Source of the DNA: Deltaproteobacteria bacterium
GTDB lineage: Bacteria > Myxococcota > B64-G9
Assembly: GCA_016935365.1 (NCBI GenBank)
Contig: JAFGRB010000382.1
Span: 1 to 44,808, forward strand
Length of the DNA stretch: 44,808 bases
Direction of reading: 5' to 3'
Both the position numbers and the translations under genes were made by a program. The number at the start of each line of letters is the position of its first letter. Position 1 is the stretch's first letter. Shown here piece after piece: positions 9,635 through 18,476 of this stretch. Below the pieces are notes generated by a model, which saw only the letters and a list, made by a program, of their open reading frames with translations, made no database searches and was not told the DNA's origin.

Positions 9635-10726
9635 TCAGCGCAGCTTCAAGCTGGCCAGCCCGATCAGGGCCAGCATGATCGACACGATCCAGAACCGGAC
9701 GATGATCTTCGGCTCGGCCCATCCCTTCAGCTCGTAGTGGTGGTGCAAGGGCGCCATCTTGAAGATCCGCCGGCCGGTGAGCTTGAACGACAGCACCTGC
9801 AAGATCACCGACAGGGCTTCCATCAAGAACACGCCGTGGATGATCGCCGAGACGATCTCGTTCTTCGTCAGCACCGCCAGCGTGCCGAGCCCTGCGCCCA
9901 TGGCCAGAGAGCCGACGTCGCCCATGAACACCGACGCGGGATAGGTGTTGTACCAGAGGAAGGCGATGCCCGCGCCCATCAAGGAAGCGCAGTAGACCGT
10001 CAGCTCCTCCGCTCCATCGATGTGCGGGATCCGCAGGTAGTCCGCGATCACGAAGGTCTTCAGCAGGACCGCGCCGGCGGCGTAGGCCAGCACCAGGAAC
10101 ACGAAGGCCGAGGTGATGACCGGGCCGATCGCCAGTCCGTCCAGCCCGTCTGTCAAGTTCACCGCGTTGGCCGTGCCCACGATCACGATGATGGCCAGCG
10201 GGATGTACGCCCAGTAGATGTCGGGGTTGAACCGCTCGAAGTTGATGATCGGGAAGGAGACCCGGCTGTCGAAGTCCGGCTGGATGTACAGCAGCGCGAT
10301 GGAGAAGCAGGCGATGCAGGTCTGGGCCACGATGCGCACGACGCCCGACAGGCCTTTGGAGTTGCGCTGCTTGAGCTTCCGGTAGTCGTCCAGGAATCCG
10401 ATCAAGCCGAAGCATGTCGTCATGGCCAGGACCGCGTGGATCTTCAGGTCGGTCAGATCGCCCCACAGCAGGCAGCTGATCAGGAGGGCCACCAGCAGCA
10501 GCGTTCCGCCCATGGTGGGCGTGCCGGACTTGGACCGGTGGGTCTCCGGCGTGTCCTCCCGCACGTTCGATGCACCGTGCTGGACGACTTTCAGCCAGCG
10601 GATGAACGGCGGGTAGAGAAGCAGGCCGAAGATCAGCGCGGTCGCCCCGGCGGCGATGGCGCGGAAAGAAGGGTAGCGCACCACGTTGACGAGCTGGCTG
10701 TGCTGATAGAGGAGGTAGTACAGCAT
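9635..10726 (-). CDS. mraY: Phospho-MurNAc-pentapeptide transferase MraY
   Basis: Integral membrane enzyme that transfers phospho-MurNAc-pentapeptide to undecaprenyl phosphate, giving lipid I. The 363-aa product has about ten transmembrane helices. Diagnostic motifs are SGTPTMGG with the following hydrophobic helix, GFLDDYRK, the nucleotide/metal motif NLTDGLDGLA, and the histidine motif PLHHHYELKGWAE. It starts 6 nt after the murF stop, in the standard murF-mraY-murD order. Confidence 0.97.
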   Translation of the reverse strand: MLYYLLYQHSQLVNVVRYPSFRAIAAGATALIFGLLLYPPFIRWLKVVQHGASNVREDTPETHRSKSGTPTMGGTLLLVALLISCLLWGDLTDLKIHAVLAMTTCFGLIGFLDDYRKLKQRNSKGLSGVVRIVAQTCIACFSIALLYIQPDFDSRVSFPIINFERFNPDIYWAYIPLAIIVIVGTANAVNLTDGLDGLAIGPVITSAFVFLVLAYAAGAVLLKTFVIADYLRIPHIDGAEELTVYCASLMGAGIAFLWYNTYPASVFMGDVGSLAMGAGLGTLAVLTKNEIVSAIIHGVFLMEALSVILQVLSFKLTGRRIFKMAPLHHHYELKGWAEPKIIVRFWIVSIMLALIGLASLKLR

Positions 10727-10732
10727 GCTCTC

Positions 10733-12148
10733 TCAGCTCCTCTTCTCGAGCGCCTCGACGATGCGCTCCATCCGCATTCCCCGCGAGCCCTTGACCAGGA
10801 CCCACGCCCCTTCGCCCAGCCGATCGAGCAAGAAGCCGACCGCCGCGTCGACCGACTCCGTCTCGAGCACGTCTTGCATGCCGGCGTCACGAGCGCCCCG
10901 GGCGATATCCCGGGCCGCCGGTCCGAACGCGCACAGCGCGTCCAGACCCGCCTCGGCGACCACGTGCCCGGTCTGCCGGTGGAGCTCCGCGGTCGCCTCG
11001 CCGAGCTCGAGCATGTCGCCCAGCACGGCCAGCCGTCTCTCGCCTGCCGCCACCGCTGTGAGCGTCTGGATCGCCGCATGCACGGAGCGCGGGTTCGCGT
11101 TGTAGCAGTCCACCAGGAGCCTGGCGACGCCCAGGTCCTTGCGCTCCATTCGCATGGGCGGCCATGCGGCCCGGGCGAGGCGCTCCGCGATCTGCGCCGG
11201 GGCCACGCCCTCCGCGACGCCCACGGCCGCGGCCGCGGCCGCGTTGTGCGCATTGTGCAGGCCCAGATGCGGGAGCCTCAGCTCGATCTCTTCCTCCGGC
11301 AGCTTCAGCACGAAATGCAGCTCGAGCTTCTCCTGCCGCACAGCCCCTATCCGGACGTCGGCGACCGGGCTCGTGCCGAACGACAGCCGCTGGGCCGGGC
11401 TGCGCTCGGCCGCCTTGAGCACGAAGGGATCGTCCGCGTTGATCACGGCCACGCCGGACGCGGGCAGCGCCTCGAGCAGCTCCGCTTTGGCCCGGGACAC
11501 GGCCTCGATCCCGCCGAGGCCCAGCAAGTGGACCGGATGGACATTCGTCAGCACGCCGACCTGCGGGCGGGCGATCTCCGCCAGCCGGGCGATCTCTCCC
11601 GGCGCGTTCATGCCCATCTCCAGCACCGCGTGACGGTGCGAGGCGCGCAGGCCGAGCAGGGACAGCGGCATGCCGATGAGGTTGTTGAAATTGCCGCGGT
11701 TGAAAGCCACGTCCGGCGCGCCGCCGAGCACGGAGACGGTCATCTCCTTGGTGGTGGTCTTGCCGTTGGAGCCGGTGATCCCCACCACCCGGCAGCCGTG
11801 GCGCCCCCGGTGCCAGGCGGCCAGATCGCCCAGGGCGCGGAGCGTGTCCTCCACCTCGACCACGGCCACCGACGCCGGCACCGGCTGCCACCGGCCCGAC
11901 GCCCTCGATGCGATGGGCAGCATCACCGCCACGGCGCCCGCCTCGACCGCATCCCCGCAGAAGCGAGCACCGTCGAAGTGCTCGCCGGCCAGCGCGACGA
12001 ACAGCGCTCCCGGTGCCGGTGTGCGGCTGTCGGTGGAGACCGCGAACAGGTCGGTCGCGGGCAGCCCCTGCACCAGGCGACCGCCCGCGGCCTCGGCCGC
12101 CTCGACCACCGTGCACAGCCTCTCGTCCTGTCGGTCCATGGCCTTCAT
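10733..12148 (-). CDS. murF: UDP-MurNAc-tripeptide--D-Ala-D-Ala ligase MurF
   Basis: Last Mur ligase, adding the D-Ala-D-Ala dipeptide from Ddl. The 471-aa product contains STDSRTPAPGALFVAL in the uridine-binding domain, the ATP loop ITGSNGKTTTKE, NRGNFNNLIGMPL, and the C-terminal LVDCYNANPRSV and VLGDMLELG motifs typical of MurF. Start ATG 12148 is preferred because it overlaps the murE stop (ATGA); an internal ATG lies 9 nt downstream. The open frame extends further upstream inside murE but that is shadow. Confidence 0.97.
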   Translation of the reverse strand: MKAMDRQDERLCTVVEAAEAAGGRLVQGLPATDLFAVSTDSRTPAPGALFVALAGEHFDGARFCGDAVEAGAVAVMLPIASRASGRWQPVPASVAVVEVEDTLRALGDLAAWHRGRHGCRVVGITGSNGKTTTKEMTVSVLGGAPDVAFNRGNFNNLIGMPLSLLGLRASHRHAVLEMGMNAPGEIARLAEIARPQVGVLTNVHPVHLLGLGGIEAVSRAKAELLEALPASGVAVINADDPFVLKAAERSPAQRLSFGTSPVADVRIGAVRQEKLELHFVLKLPEEEIELRLPHLGLHNAHNAAAAAAVGVAEGVAPAQIAERLARAAWPPMRMERKDLGVARLLVDCYNANPRSVHAAIQTLTAVAAGERRLAVLGDMLELGEATAELHRQTGHVVAEAGLDALCAFGPAARDIARGARDAGMQDVLETESVDAAVGFLLDRLGEGAWVLVKGSRGMRMERIVEALEKRS

Positions 12149-13710
12149 CTCTGCCCTCGCTCGCTCCACTCCGCCTCGAGCGCTCGGCGGACCTCTTCCC
12201 GGTCGTCGAAGTGACGCCGCTCGCTTCCCACGATCTGGTAGTCCTCGTGGCCCTTGCCGGCCACCAGCACGACGTCGTCTGCCCCGGCCATGGCGATGGC
12301 GCAGCGGATGGCCTCTCGCCTGTCCATCAGGACCGAGTAGGCAGCCCTGCCGGCGGCCGCGAGCCGATCGGGCTCCACGCGCTGCCATCCCTCCCCGTCC
12401 AGGCCCGGGAGGATCGAGTCCACGATCGACAGCGGATCCTCGCTGCGCGGGTTGTCCGACGTGACGATGGCCAGATCGGCGCCCCGGGCGACCGCTGCGC
12501 CCATGAGGGGGCGCTTGCCCCGGTCGCGGTCCCCGCCGCAGCCGAAGACCGCGATCAGGTGCCCGAGCGTCAGGGGGCGGAGCGCAGCCAGGACATTGCG
12601 CAAGGCGTGATCCGTGTGCGCGTAGTCGACGAAGACCGCCGGTGCCTCGCCAGCTGCCGGGGCCTCGACCCGCTCCAGTCGGCCCGGCACGCGGCGGCAG
12701 GCCTGCAGCCCGGACTCGATGGCCTCGGGATCGATCGCCAGCGCACGCGAGACCGCCACGGCGGCCAGCAGGTTCTCGAGGTTGTGCCTGCCGGGCAGCG
12801 GGCTCGCGACGCGGAGGCTGCCGCCCGGAAAGGCCACCTCCGCCCGGACGCCGCGCAGGGAGCTGTCGGCCTCGCCCCGCGGGTGGATCTCGAAGGAGCG
12901 GCTTGTCCCGTAGCGCAGCACCGCTCCGTTCCAGCCGTCGATCATGCCGTCGGCGGCCGCATCGTCCCCGTTGAGCACCGCGGCCTTGTCAGCCGCCTCG
13001 CTCTCGACCAGCTCCCTGGAGAACAGCAGGCGCTTGGCCGCGGCGTAGCGGCTCAGGTCGCCGTGGAAGTCGAGGTGATCGCGGCTCAGGTTCGTAAAGA
13101 CGCCCAGGCGAAAGTGGCAGGCCCGGCATCGCTGCAGCTCGAGCGCGTGAGACGAGACCTCCATGCAGACGGTGTCCACACCGGCGCCGTGCATCCTGGC
13201 CAGCAGGGCCTGCAGCTCGGGCGCCTGGGGCGTGGTGTGGGGGCTCTGCTCTCGCTTTCCCGCGTAGCGGGCGTCCACCGTGCCGATCACCCCGGCCTCT
13301 CTGCCCGCGGCCCGGAGGATGTGCTCGAGCAGGTAGGTCAAGGTGGTCTTGCCATTCGTCCCCGTGATGCCGACCAGATTCATGGCCCGAGACGGATGGC
13401 CCCAGAAGCGGCTGGACATCCTGGCCAGCGCCTCGCGCGCATCGGCCACCTGGATGCGGACCGCCACGTCGACGTCGACGGGTCGGGTCGTGACGACCGC
13501 CGCCGCACCGCGCTGCCTGGCCTCCGACAGGAATGCGTGGCCATCCAGGCTGCCGCCCGTGAGCGCGACGAAGACCGCTCCTGACCCGAGCCGCCGGGTG
13601 TCGCAGGCGATGCCCGTCACGGGAGTCGAGCGATCGCCCTGCAGGCAGACCAGCTCGATGCCATCGAGGAGGTCTCCGACTGTGACGACCGGTCGCGTCA
13701 TTTCATCCAC
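12145..13710 (-). CDS. murE: UDP-MurNAc-dipeptide--meso-DAP ligase MurE
   Basis: Third Mur ligase. The 521-aa sequence has the ATP loop ITGTNGKTTL (about 115-124), MEVSSHAL, FTNLSRDHLDFHG, and TSDNPRSEDP. The DNPR motif (419-422) is the established mark of meso-diaminopimelate rather than L-lysine specificity, so this organism should build DAP-type peptidoglycan. It lies 27 nt after ftsI and overlaps murF by 4 nt (ATGA). Confidence 0.97.
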   Translation of the reverse strand: MDEMTRPVVTVGDLLDGIELVCLQGDRSTPVTGIACDTRRLGSGAVFVALTGGSLDGHAFLSEARQRGAAAVVTTRPVDVDVAVRIQVADAREALARMSSRFWGHPSRAMNLVGITGTNGKTTLTYLLEHILRAAGREAGVIGTVDARYAGKREQSPHTTPQAPELQALLARMHGAGVDTVCMEVSSHALELQRCRACHFRLGVFTNLSRDHLDFHGDLSRYAAAKRLLFSRELVESEAADKAAVLNGDDAAADGMIDGWNGAVLRYGTSRSFEIHPRGEADSSLRGVRAEVAFPGGSLRVASPLPGRHNLENLLAAVAVSRALAIDPEAIESGLQACRRVPGRLERVEAPAAGEAPAVFVDYAHTDHALRNVLAALRPLTLGHLIAVFGCGGDRDRGKRPLMGAAVARGADLAIVTSDNPRSEDPLSIVDSILPGLDGEGWQRVEPDRLAAAGRAAYSVLMDRREAIRCAIAMAGADDVVLVAGKGHEDYQIVGSERRHFDDREEVRRALEAEWSERGQR

Positions 13711-13737
13711 GCTCCTGCTCGCGGCCCGGCCCGGGGC

Positions 13738-15900
13738 TCAATGGCCCCGGCTTCCGCCCTCTGCCCGCAGCTGCGCGCGGGCCGCCAGCTCGCTCCTCGC
13801 CCTGCGAGCCTTCTCGCGATCGAGACCTGCACGTTCCATACCGGTCTCGCTCCCGGTCGAGCCCTCGGAGCGGCCCGGGCGCGACGCGCTGTCGGCCGGG
13901 CGAACGCTCTCGCGCTCCAGGACCAGCACGGCATGCCCGGCCAGATCGATCCTGGCCCCGGGCGCGGGCTGCTGCGCCAGGACGCGCCCGCTGCCGCGGA
14001 CCGACACGTCCAGGCCAAGGCGGCCGAGCCGCAGCAGGGCCTGGCGCACGGACAGGCCGCGCACGTCCGGCATGCACCTCTCGCCCTGTGTCCGAGGCGC
14101 CGCGACTTGCTCGCTGACCCCCACCTCATCGAAGGCCTCACCGCGCCCGGGCTCCTCGACCGCGGCGGTCGCGCTCTCGTCCGCCGGTCCGGCCACGACC
14201 GGATGCGCCGGGAAGACGCCCAGAACCTTCAGGCTGGCCTCGACGATCCGGGCGAAGGCCGGCGCTGCCACAACGCCTCCGTACGGGCTCGTGCCCGGTT
14301 CGTCCACGACGACGACCACGACGATGCGCGGCTGCTCCGCGGGTGCGAAGCCCATGAAGGAAGCGACCCGCTTCTCCTTCGAGTAGCCCCCGGCGATCAG
14401 ATCCGCCTTCTGGGCGGTGCCCGTCTTGCCGGCCACGCGAAAGCCGGGCACGGCGCCGCGGATGCCCGTGCCGCCCGCCTCCGTCACGCCGACCATCATC
14501 TCGGTGAGCTCCCGCGCCCAGCGCTCGTTGAGCACCCTGCCCGCGGGCTGCGGATCGAAGCGCTGCAGGATTCTGTCGCGCCCGCGTCGGATCTCGCGCA
14601 CGATCCGTGGCTGCATCCAGACCCCGCCGTTGGCCACGGCACCCAGGGCGGCGGTCATCTGCAAGGCGGAGACACTGATGCCCTGGCCGAACGAGATGGT
14701 CGCCAGCTCCACATCCGCCCAGCGGCCCGGCTCGCGCAGCATGCAGCGCGCCTCGCCGGGCAGCCCCGAACCCGGTTTGCGGCCGAATCCGAAGTCGTGC
14801 AGCGTCCGCCACAGGTGCTGCGCGCCCAGCGTCATTCCGATCTTGGCCGAGCCGACGTTGCTGGAGTGGACCAGGACTTCTCTGAGCGGTATCGACTTCA
14901 GCCCCCGGTGGGCATCGTGAATCGTATGCCGGCCGACCTCCAGCTCGCCCGACTGGCAGTCGACGACATCGTCCGGCTTCACGATCCCGTGCTCCAGCGC
15001 GGCCGCCAGGGTGAAGACCTTCATGGTGGATCCCGGCTCGAAGCAATCGGTCACCGAGCGGTTCCGGTAGGAGCTGCTCGGATACCTCCAGAAGACGTTC
15101 GGGTTGAAGGGCGGCGTGTTGGCCAGTGCGAGCACGTCGCCGCTGCTCGGTTCCAGCACGACGACCAGCCCGGAGCGGGCCTGGGACTCGGACACCGCTC
15201 GCGCGAGCTCTCGCTCGGCGATCTCCTGCAGCGTGAGATCGACGGTCAGCACGACGCTCAGGCCCTCGCCCTCGTCTCCGCCCGCCACACCCTCGGAGAA
15301 GAGCACGTTGCCGCGCGCGTCTCTCAGGCCCCGCGCGAGCACGGTCGATCCGCGCAGCCTGGAGTCGAAGACGAGCTCCAGGCCCTCGAGGCCCCGGCCG
15401 TCACCGGCGAAGCCGATCAGCGAGGCGGCCAGCTCCCGGGCCGGGTAGTAGCGCCGGCTCTCGCGCGTGAAGTGGACGCCCGGCAGATCCAGCGCGCGGA
15501 CCCGGCTGGCCTCGCTGGGCAGGATGCGCCGCTTGATCCAGGTGAAGTGCTTGCGCTCGCGCAGCTTGCGCTCGATGCGCCGGGCGTCGACGGACAGCGC
15601 GCGGGCGAGGGCGCGGGAGGCAGCCGCGGGATCGTGGAGCTCGTCGGGCATGACGAAGACCGAGTCGGCCATGACGCTCACGGCCATGGGCGCGCCGTTC
15701 CGATCCAGGATCGCGCCCCGCATGGGCTCCAGGGTGATCTGCTCGAGGTACTGCTCCTTGGCCAGGCTGCCGAGCCACTCGGACTGGGCGATCTGCAGGT
15801 TCCAGATCCGCCAGATCAAGAATGCCGTCGCGACGATCAGCAGGACGCAGACCGCGTAGAGGCGGACCCGCATCCAGCTCATCTGCTTGCGATCCGGCAC
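13738..15900 (-). CDS. ftsI: Septal transpeptidase FtsI/PBP3 with PASTA domain
   Basis: Class B penicillin-binding protein that crosslinks septal peptidoglycan with FtsW. The 720-aa product has a short cytoplasmic tail, one transmembrane helix (about 13-33), the PBP dimerisation region (GAILDRNGAPMAVS from 62) and the transpeptidase domain with nucleophile motif STMK (S291-K294), SSN (346-348) and KTG (492-494). After the catalytic domain a PASTA domain follows (about 609-662, MPDVRGLSVRQALLRLG to the next strand). The tail is rich in Arg, Ala, Glu and Ser. A PASTA on FtsI is unlike E. coli but known in SpoVD-like and some deltaproteobacterial FtsI. It follows ftsL by 9 nt. Confidence 0.96.
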   Translation of the reverse strand: MPDRKQMSWMRVRLYAVCVLLIVATAFLIWRIWNLQIAQSEWLGSLAKEQYLEQITLEPMRGAILDRNGAPMAVSVMADSVFVMPDELHDPAAASRALARALSVDARRIERKLRERKHFTWIKRRILPSEASRVRALDLPGVHFTRESRRYYPARELAASLIGFAGDGRGLEGLELVFDSRLRGSTVLARGLRDARGNVLFSEGVAGGDEGEGLSVVLTVDLTLQEIAERELARAVSESQARSGLVVVLEPSSGDVLALANTPPFNPNVFWRYPSSSYRNRSVTDCFEPGSTMKVFTLAAALEHGIVKPDDVVDCQSGELEVGRHTIHDAHRGLKSIPLREVLVHSSNVGSAKIGMTLGAQHLWRTLHDFGFGRKPGSGLPGEARCMLREPGRWADVELATISFGQGISVSALQMTAALGAVANGGVWMQPRIVREIRRGRDRILQRFDPQPAGRVLNERWARELTEMMVGVTEAGGTGIRGAVPGFRVAGKTGTAQKADLIAGGYSKEKRVASFMGFAPAEQPRIVVVVVVDEPGTSPYGGVVAAPAFARIVEASLKVLGVFPAHPVVAGPADESATAAVEEPGRGEAFDEVGVSEQVAAPRTQGERCMPDVRGLSVRQALLRLGRLGLDVSVRGSGRVLAQQPAPGARIDLAGHAVLVLERESVRPADSASRPGRSEGSTGSETGMERAGLDREKARRARSELAARAQLRAEGGSRGH

Positions 15901-15909
15901 GCCGCCTCC

Positions 15910-16272
15910 CTATCTGGACCCGCGGGCGCAGGCCCACTCCCGCTTGTCGCCTCCGGGTGCGAGCCGCAGGATCTGCTCCGGTCGAGGCTCGACCAGCCCG
16001 AGCTTCTCGTGCGCCAGCTTCCGCAGGCGCTGCGGCGAGCGCAGGGTGGCCATCTCCACCTGCAGCTTGCGCCGCTCGACCAGCAGCCGGCGGTTCTCCG
16101 TGGAGGCCTCGGAGAGCTTGTAGCCGAGCTGGACGACCGCCAGCCGCGCCCGCACGTGCAGGCAGGCGGCGGCGGTCAGGACGGCGAGCAGCAGGGCCCA
16201 CATCCACCAGCTGCGCGGCCAGCGCAGGCGGCGCCCGCTCGACTCTGCACGCTGGGGTCTCGCACCTGCCAT
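15910..16272 (-). CDS. ftsL: Cell division protein FtsL
   Basis: Small bitopic divisome protein that pairs with FtsB and FtsQ and activates FtsWI. The 120-aa product has a basic N-terminus, one transmembrane helix (about 23-40, WMWALLLAVLTAAACL), then a coiled-coil segment (VVQLGYKLSEASTENRRLL) and a short conserved end LRKLAHEKLGLVEP. A GGAG ribosome site precedes the ATG at 16272, 14 nt after rsmH. FtsL is weakly conserved; the call rests on topology, coiled coil, size and position between rsmH and ftsI. Confidence 0.88.
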   Translation of the reverse strand: MAGARPQRAESSGRRLRWPRSWWMWALLLAVLTAAACLHVRARLAVVQLGYKLSEASTENRRLLVERRKLQVEMATLRSPQRLRKLAHEKLGLVEPRPEQILRLAPGGDKREWACARGSR

Positions 16273-16286
16273 CGGCTCTCCACAGC

Positions 16287-17270
16287 TCAAGCGCACACGC
16301 GCTCGGCGGCCCGCAGGCGGGCGCTCCGGGCGCGCGGGTTCGTCTCCAGCTCCGCGCGGTCGGGCCGCATGGCCCGGCGCGTCAAGCGCCGCATCTGAAC
16401 GCGGGCGCCGCAGCGACAGGCCGGCAAGCCCGGCGGGCATCGGCAGCTTCCCTCCAGCTCCGCGAAGCGCTGCTTGACCAGGCGGTCCTCCAGGGAGTGA
16501 AAGGAGATGATCACCGCCCGACCGCCTGCGGCCAGCGGCTCCGGCAGGCGGGAGAGCAGCGCCTCCAGCTCGTCGAGCTCCGCGTTGACCAGCAGGCGCA
16601 GGGCCAGAAAGACCCGGGTCGCCGGATGGGTCCGCGTGCGGCGCCCGGCGCGGACGCGCGCCGAGACCAGCTCGGCCAGCCTGACGGTATCGGTCAGGCG
16701 CCCCTGCCGGCGCGCTTCCAGGATGGCGCGGGCCAGTCCGCGCGCACCGCCGAGCTCGCCCAGCTCGGCCAGGCGCTCGGCGAGCGTCGGGGCGTCGATC
16801 TCGTCGAGCAGGCGGGACAGGGGCCGGCCGCCCGTGCGGTCCATGCGCATGTCGAGCGGGCCGGGCCGCTGGAAGGAGAACCCGCGCTCCGGCCGCTCGA
16901 GCTGCATGGACGAGACGCCGAGGTCGGCCAGCAGGCCGTCGGCGGTCTTCCAGCCGGCGCGGGCCATCAGCTCGGGCAGGTCCGAGAAGCGGCCGTGCAC
17001 CAGCAGCAGGCGCTCGCCCGCGCCGGCGAGGCGCTCGCGGGCCAGGGCCAGGGCCTCCGGATCCCGGTCCACGCCCAGCACCCGCCCGTCGGGCCCGCTG
17101 CGCTCGAGGATCAGCCGCGCATGGCCGCCCGCCCCCACGGTCAGGTCGACGTAGCGGCCGCCGGGGACGACCTGCAGCAGGTCGACGACCTGGGCGGGCA
17201 TGACCGGGACGTGGTCGCAGGCGTGCGCCGAGAACGCTTCGCTGATGTGCGGCTTGCGCTGCCCGACCAC
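16287..17270 (-). CDS. rsmH: 16S rRNA (cytosine-1402-N4) methyltransferase RsmH
   Basis: SAM-dependent methyltransferase (MraW) that modifies C1402 in the 16S rRNA P-site. The 327-aa product contains the N-terminal HVPVMPAQVVDLL, SAM-binding VDLTVGAGGHARLIL, ADLGVSSMQLERPERGFSF, RVFLALRLLVNAELDEL and ISFHSLEDRLVK, all RsmH signatures. I place the start at GTG 17270, behind AGGAGG, because the only ATG nearby would remove the conserved HVPV motif. The gap to mraZ is about 150 nt, longer than in most dcw clusters. Confidence 0.94.
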   Translation of the reverse strand: MVGQRKPHISEAFSAHACDHVPVMPAQVVDLLQVVPGGRYVDLTVGAGGHARLILERSGPDGRVLGVDRDPEALALARERLAGAGERLLLVHGRFSDLPELMARAGWKTADGLLADLGVSSMQLERPERGFSFQRPGPLDMRMDRTGGRPLSRLLDEIDAPTLAERLAELGELGGARGLARAILEARRQGRLTDTVRLAELVSARVRAGRRTRTHPATRVFLALRLLVNAELDELEALLSRLPEPLAAGGRAVIISFHSLEDRLVKQRFAELEGSCRCPPGLPACRCGARVQMRRLTRRAMRPDRAELETNPRARSARLRAAERVCA

Positions 17271-17421
17271 GACAGGCTCCCTCCTGCGCCTCGAGACCGG
17301 CCGCGCAGCCTGATCGCGAGGCGCCACCTCGATGCCGCCCGGAGACGGCAGACCGCACTCGGTCCTGCCTGCGGTCCGGCACCGCGCACTGCTCTCGCGG
17401 TGCAATCCTGAAAAAGGCTCC

Positions 17422-17868
17422 TCAGAGCCCGAGATCCCCCAGTGCGCCACCCAGACCCGAGGCGTCCTCGCGGGCCTTCTCGACCATCTGCTCCCAGCCC
17501 TGCTTGGACCAGATCTCGATCGTGTCCACCATGCCCGCCCAGACCACCTCGCGCTCCAGCCCGGCAAAGGCCCGGAGCACGGGGGGGATGAGAACCCGGC
17601 CGTTCTTGTCGATCGGGCACTCGGTCGCGCCCGAGATCAGCACCCGCTTGACCAGCTGGACCTTGGGATCGAAGCGCGGCAGCTCGCGGACCCGCTGCTC
17701 GAAGGCCTGCCACTCGGGAACCGGGAAGGCGATCAGGCAGGGATCGATGAACGAGGTCACGATCAGTCGGTCCTCCGCGTAGCGGGCTGCGAGCACCTCG
17801 CGAAAGCGCGAGGGGATGCTCGTGCGACCCTTCGCGTCGATGCTGTGCTCGTAACGACCTCGGAACAT
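17422..17868 (-). CDS. mraZ: Transcriptional regulator MraZ
   Basis: First gene of the dcw operon; MraZ binds DNA as a ring-shaped oligomer and autoregulates the operon. The 148-aa product has two AbrB-like SpoVT motifs: DAKGRTSIPSRFREVL near the N-terminus and DKNGRVLIPPVLRAFAGL in the second half. I chose the ATG at 17868 (MFRGRYEHSIDAKGR, the family beginning) rather than an upstream GTG, because GGGAGA lies 9 nt before this ATG. The C-terminal half ends in an acidic tail. Four 10-bp repeats upstream match the expected operator architecture. Confidence 0.96.
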   Translation of the reverse strand: MFRGRYEHSIDAKGRTSIPSRFREVLAARYAEDRLIVTSFIDPCLIAFPVPEWQAFEQRVRELPRFDPKVQLVKRVLISGATECPIDKNGRVLIPPVLRAFAGLEREVVWAGMVDTIEIWSKQGWEQMVEKAREDASGLGGALGDLGL

Positions 17869-17877
17869 CGGCGGCTG

Positions 17878-17917
17878 TCTCCCACGCTGAGACACTATTT
17901 ACCACTTAATACCACTT
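17878..17917 (-). promoter_or_regulatory. Four tandem 10-bp MraZ-type boxes
   Basis: On the coding strand of mraZ the leader reads as four consecutive decamers: AAGTGGTATT, AAGTGGTAAA, TAGTGTCTCA and GCGTGGGAGA. Each has GTG at positions 3-5, followed by G or T. MraZ is known to bind short GTG-containing repeats spaced by one helical turn upstream of its own gene. The last box contains the mraZ ribosome site (GGGAGA), so bound MraZ would cover the leader just before the start. A further GTGGG lies upstream in an A/T-rich stretch (17957-17974). Confidence 0.7.
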
Positions 17918-17923
17918 CTCAGC

Positions 17924-17952
17924 ATGGTCCGACAGCTCGGGTTCCGAGTCAA
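17924..17952 (-). promoter_or_regulatory. Candidate dcw operon promoter
   Basis: A good -35, TTGACT (17947-17952), is followed after 17 bp by a weak -10-like GACCAT (17924-17929). It lies immediately upstream of the MraZ boxes, in an A/T-rich region that contrasts with the GC-rich genome. The -10 is poor, so the exact start of transcription is uncertain. Confidence 0.35.
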
Positions 17953-18117
17953 GAAAAAGTCCCACTTTTTTTTGTATTTTCCTGGGGATAAGCCAGATCG
18001 CAGGCCCTGGAGAACGGATCCGAAAACATCCAATATTGAGAACAGAAAGAGAGGACTTTATAGGTATCGCTTTATAATATCAGCGCAACTTGCCGATATA
18101 ACAAAGCAACAGGTCGG

Positions 18118-18285
18118 CTACTTGATGTGGGCCTCGCAGACCCAGACGAGCTTCTCCCTGGAATGTGTGAGCTGGCGGGCTTCTCTCCGCTCCACCTGCT
18201 TCTTGCACACGAAGCAGGTCACCTTGGGCTTGCCCACATCCGGCGACGGCTGCGCCTCGACTCGCCTGGTATCGGTCTCGAGCAT
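18118..18285 (-). CDS. Small zinc-ribbon-like protein (55 aa)
   Basis: Unrecognised 55-aa protein. It has CFVC (C24, C27) and a C-terminal CEAH (C50, H53), a spacing that would bind one zinc ion. In between is a basic helix-prone stretch (KKQVERREARQLTHSREK). The start is supported by AGGAGG eight nt before the ATG at 18285; the open frame extends upstream but without a ribosome site. It stands alone between the divergent mraZ side and the plus-strand proS group. It may be a nucleic-acid-binding or adaptor zinc ribbon, but no function can be assigned. Confidence 0.65.
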   Translation of the reverse strand: MLETDTRRVEAQPSPDVGKPKVTCFVCKKQVERREARQLTHSREKLVWVCEAHIK

Positions 18286-18476
18286 GTCTGGCCCCTCCTG
18301 AGATCGGATCTCCAAGGAGCGCTGCAATCGCGATGCCAGGGCTCGGCGGCCGCAATGCCTTGATTTCGATGCACCCCGGTGCGAGGCCCTCGCCTTCTCG
18401 CCCTTTCCAAGCTGCGAGGTGCATGGCATGCGCGTCAGGGTTGATCCCCATGTGCCAAAAGGCCTATGCTCCCATC

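Noticed and set aside
13741-16398. 885-codon plus-strand frame over ftsI and ftsL
   Set aside because: Antisense shadow of ftsI/ftsL; no family motif, no ribosome site.
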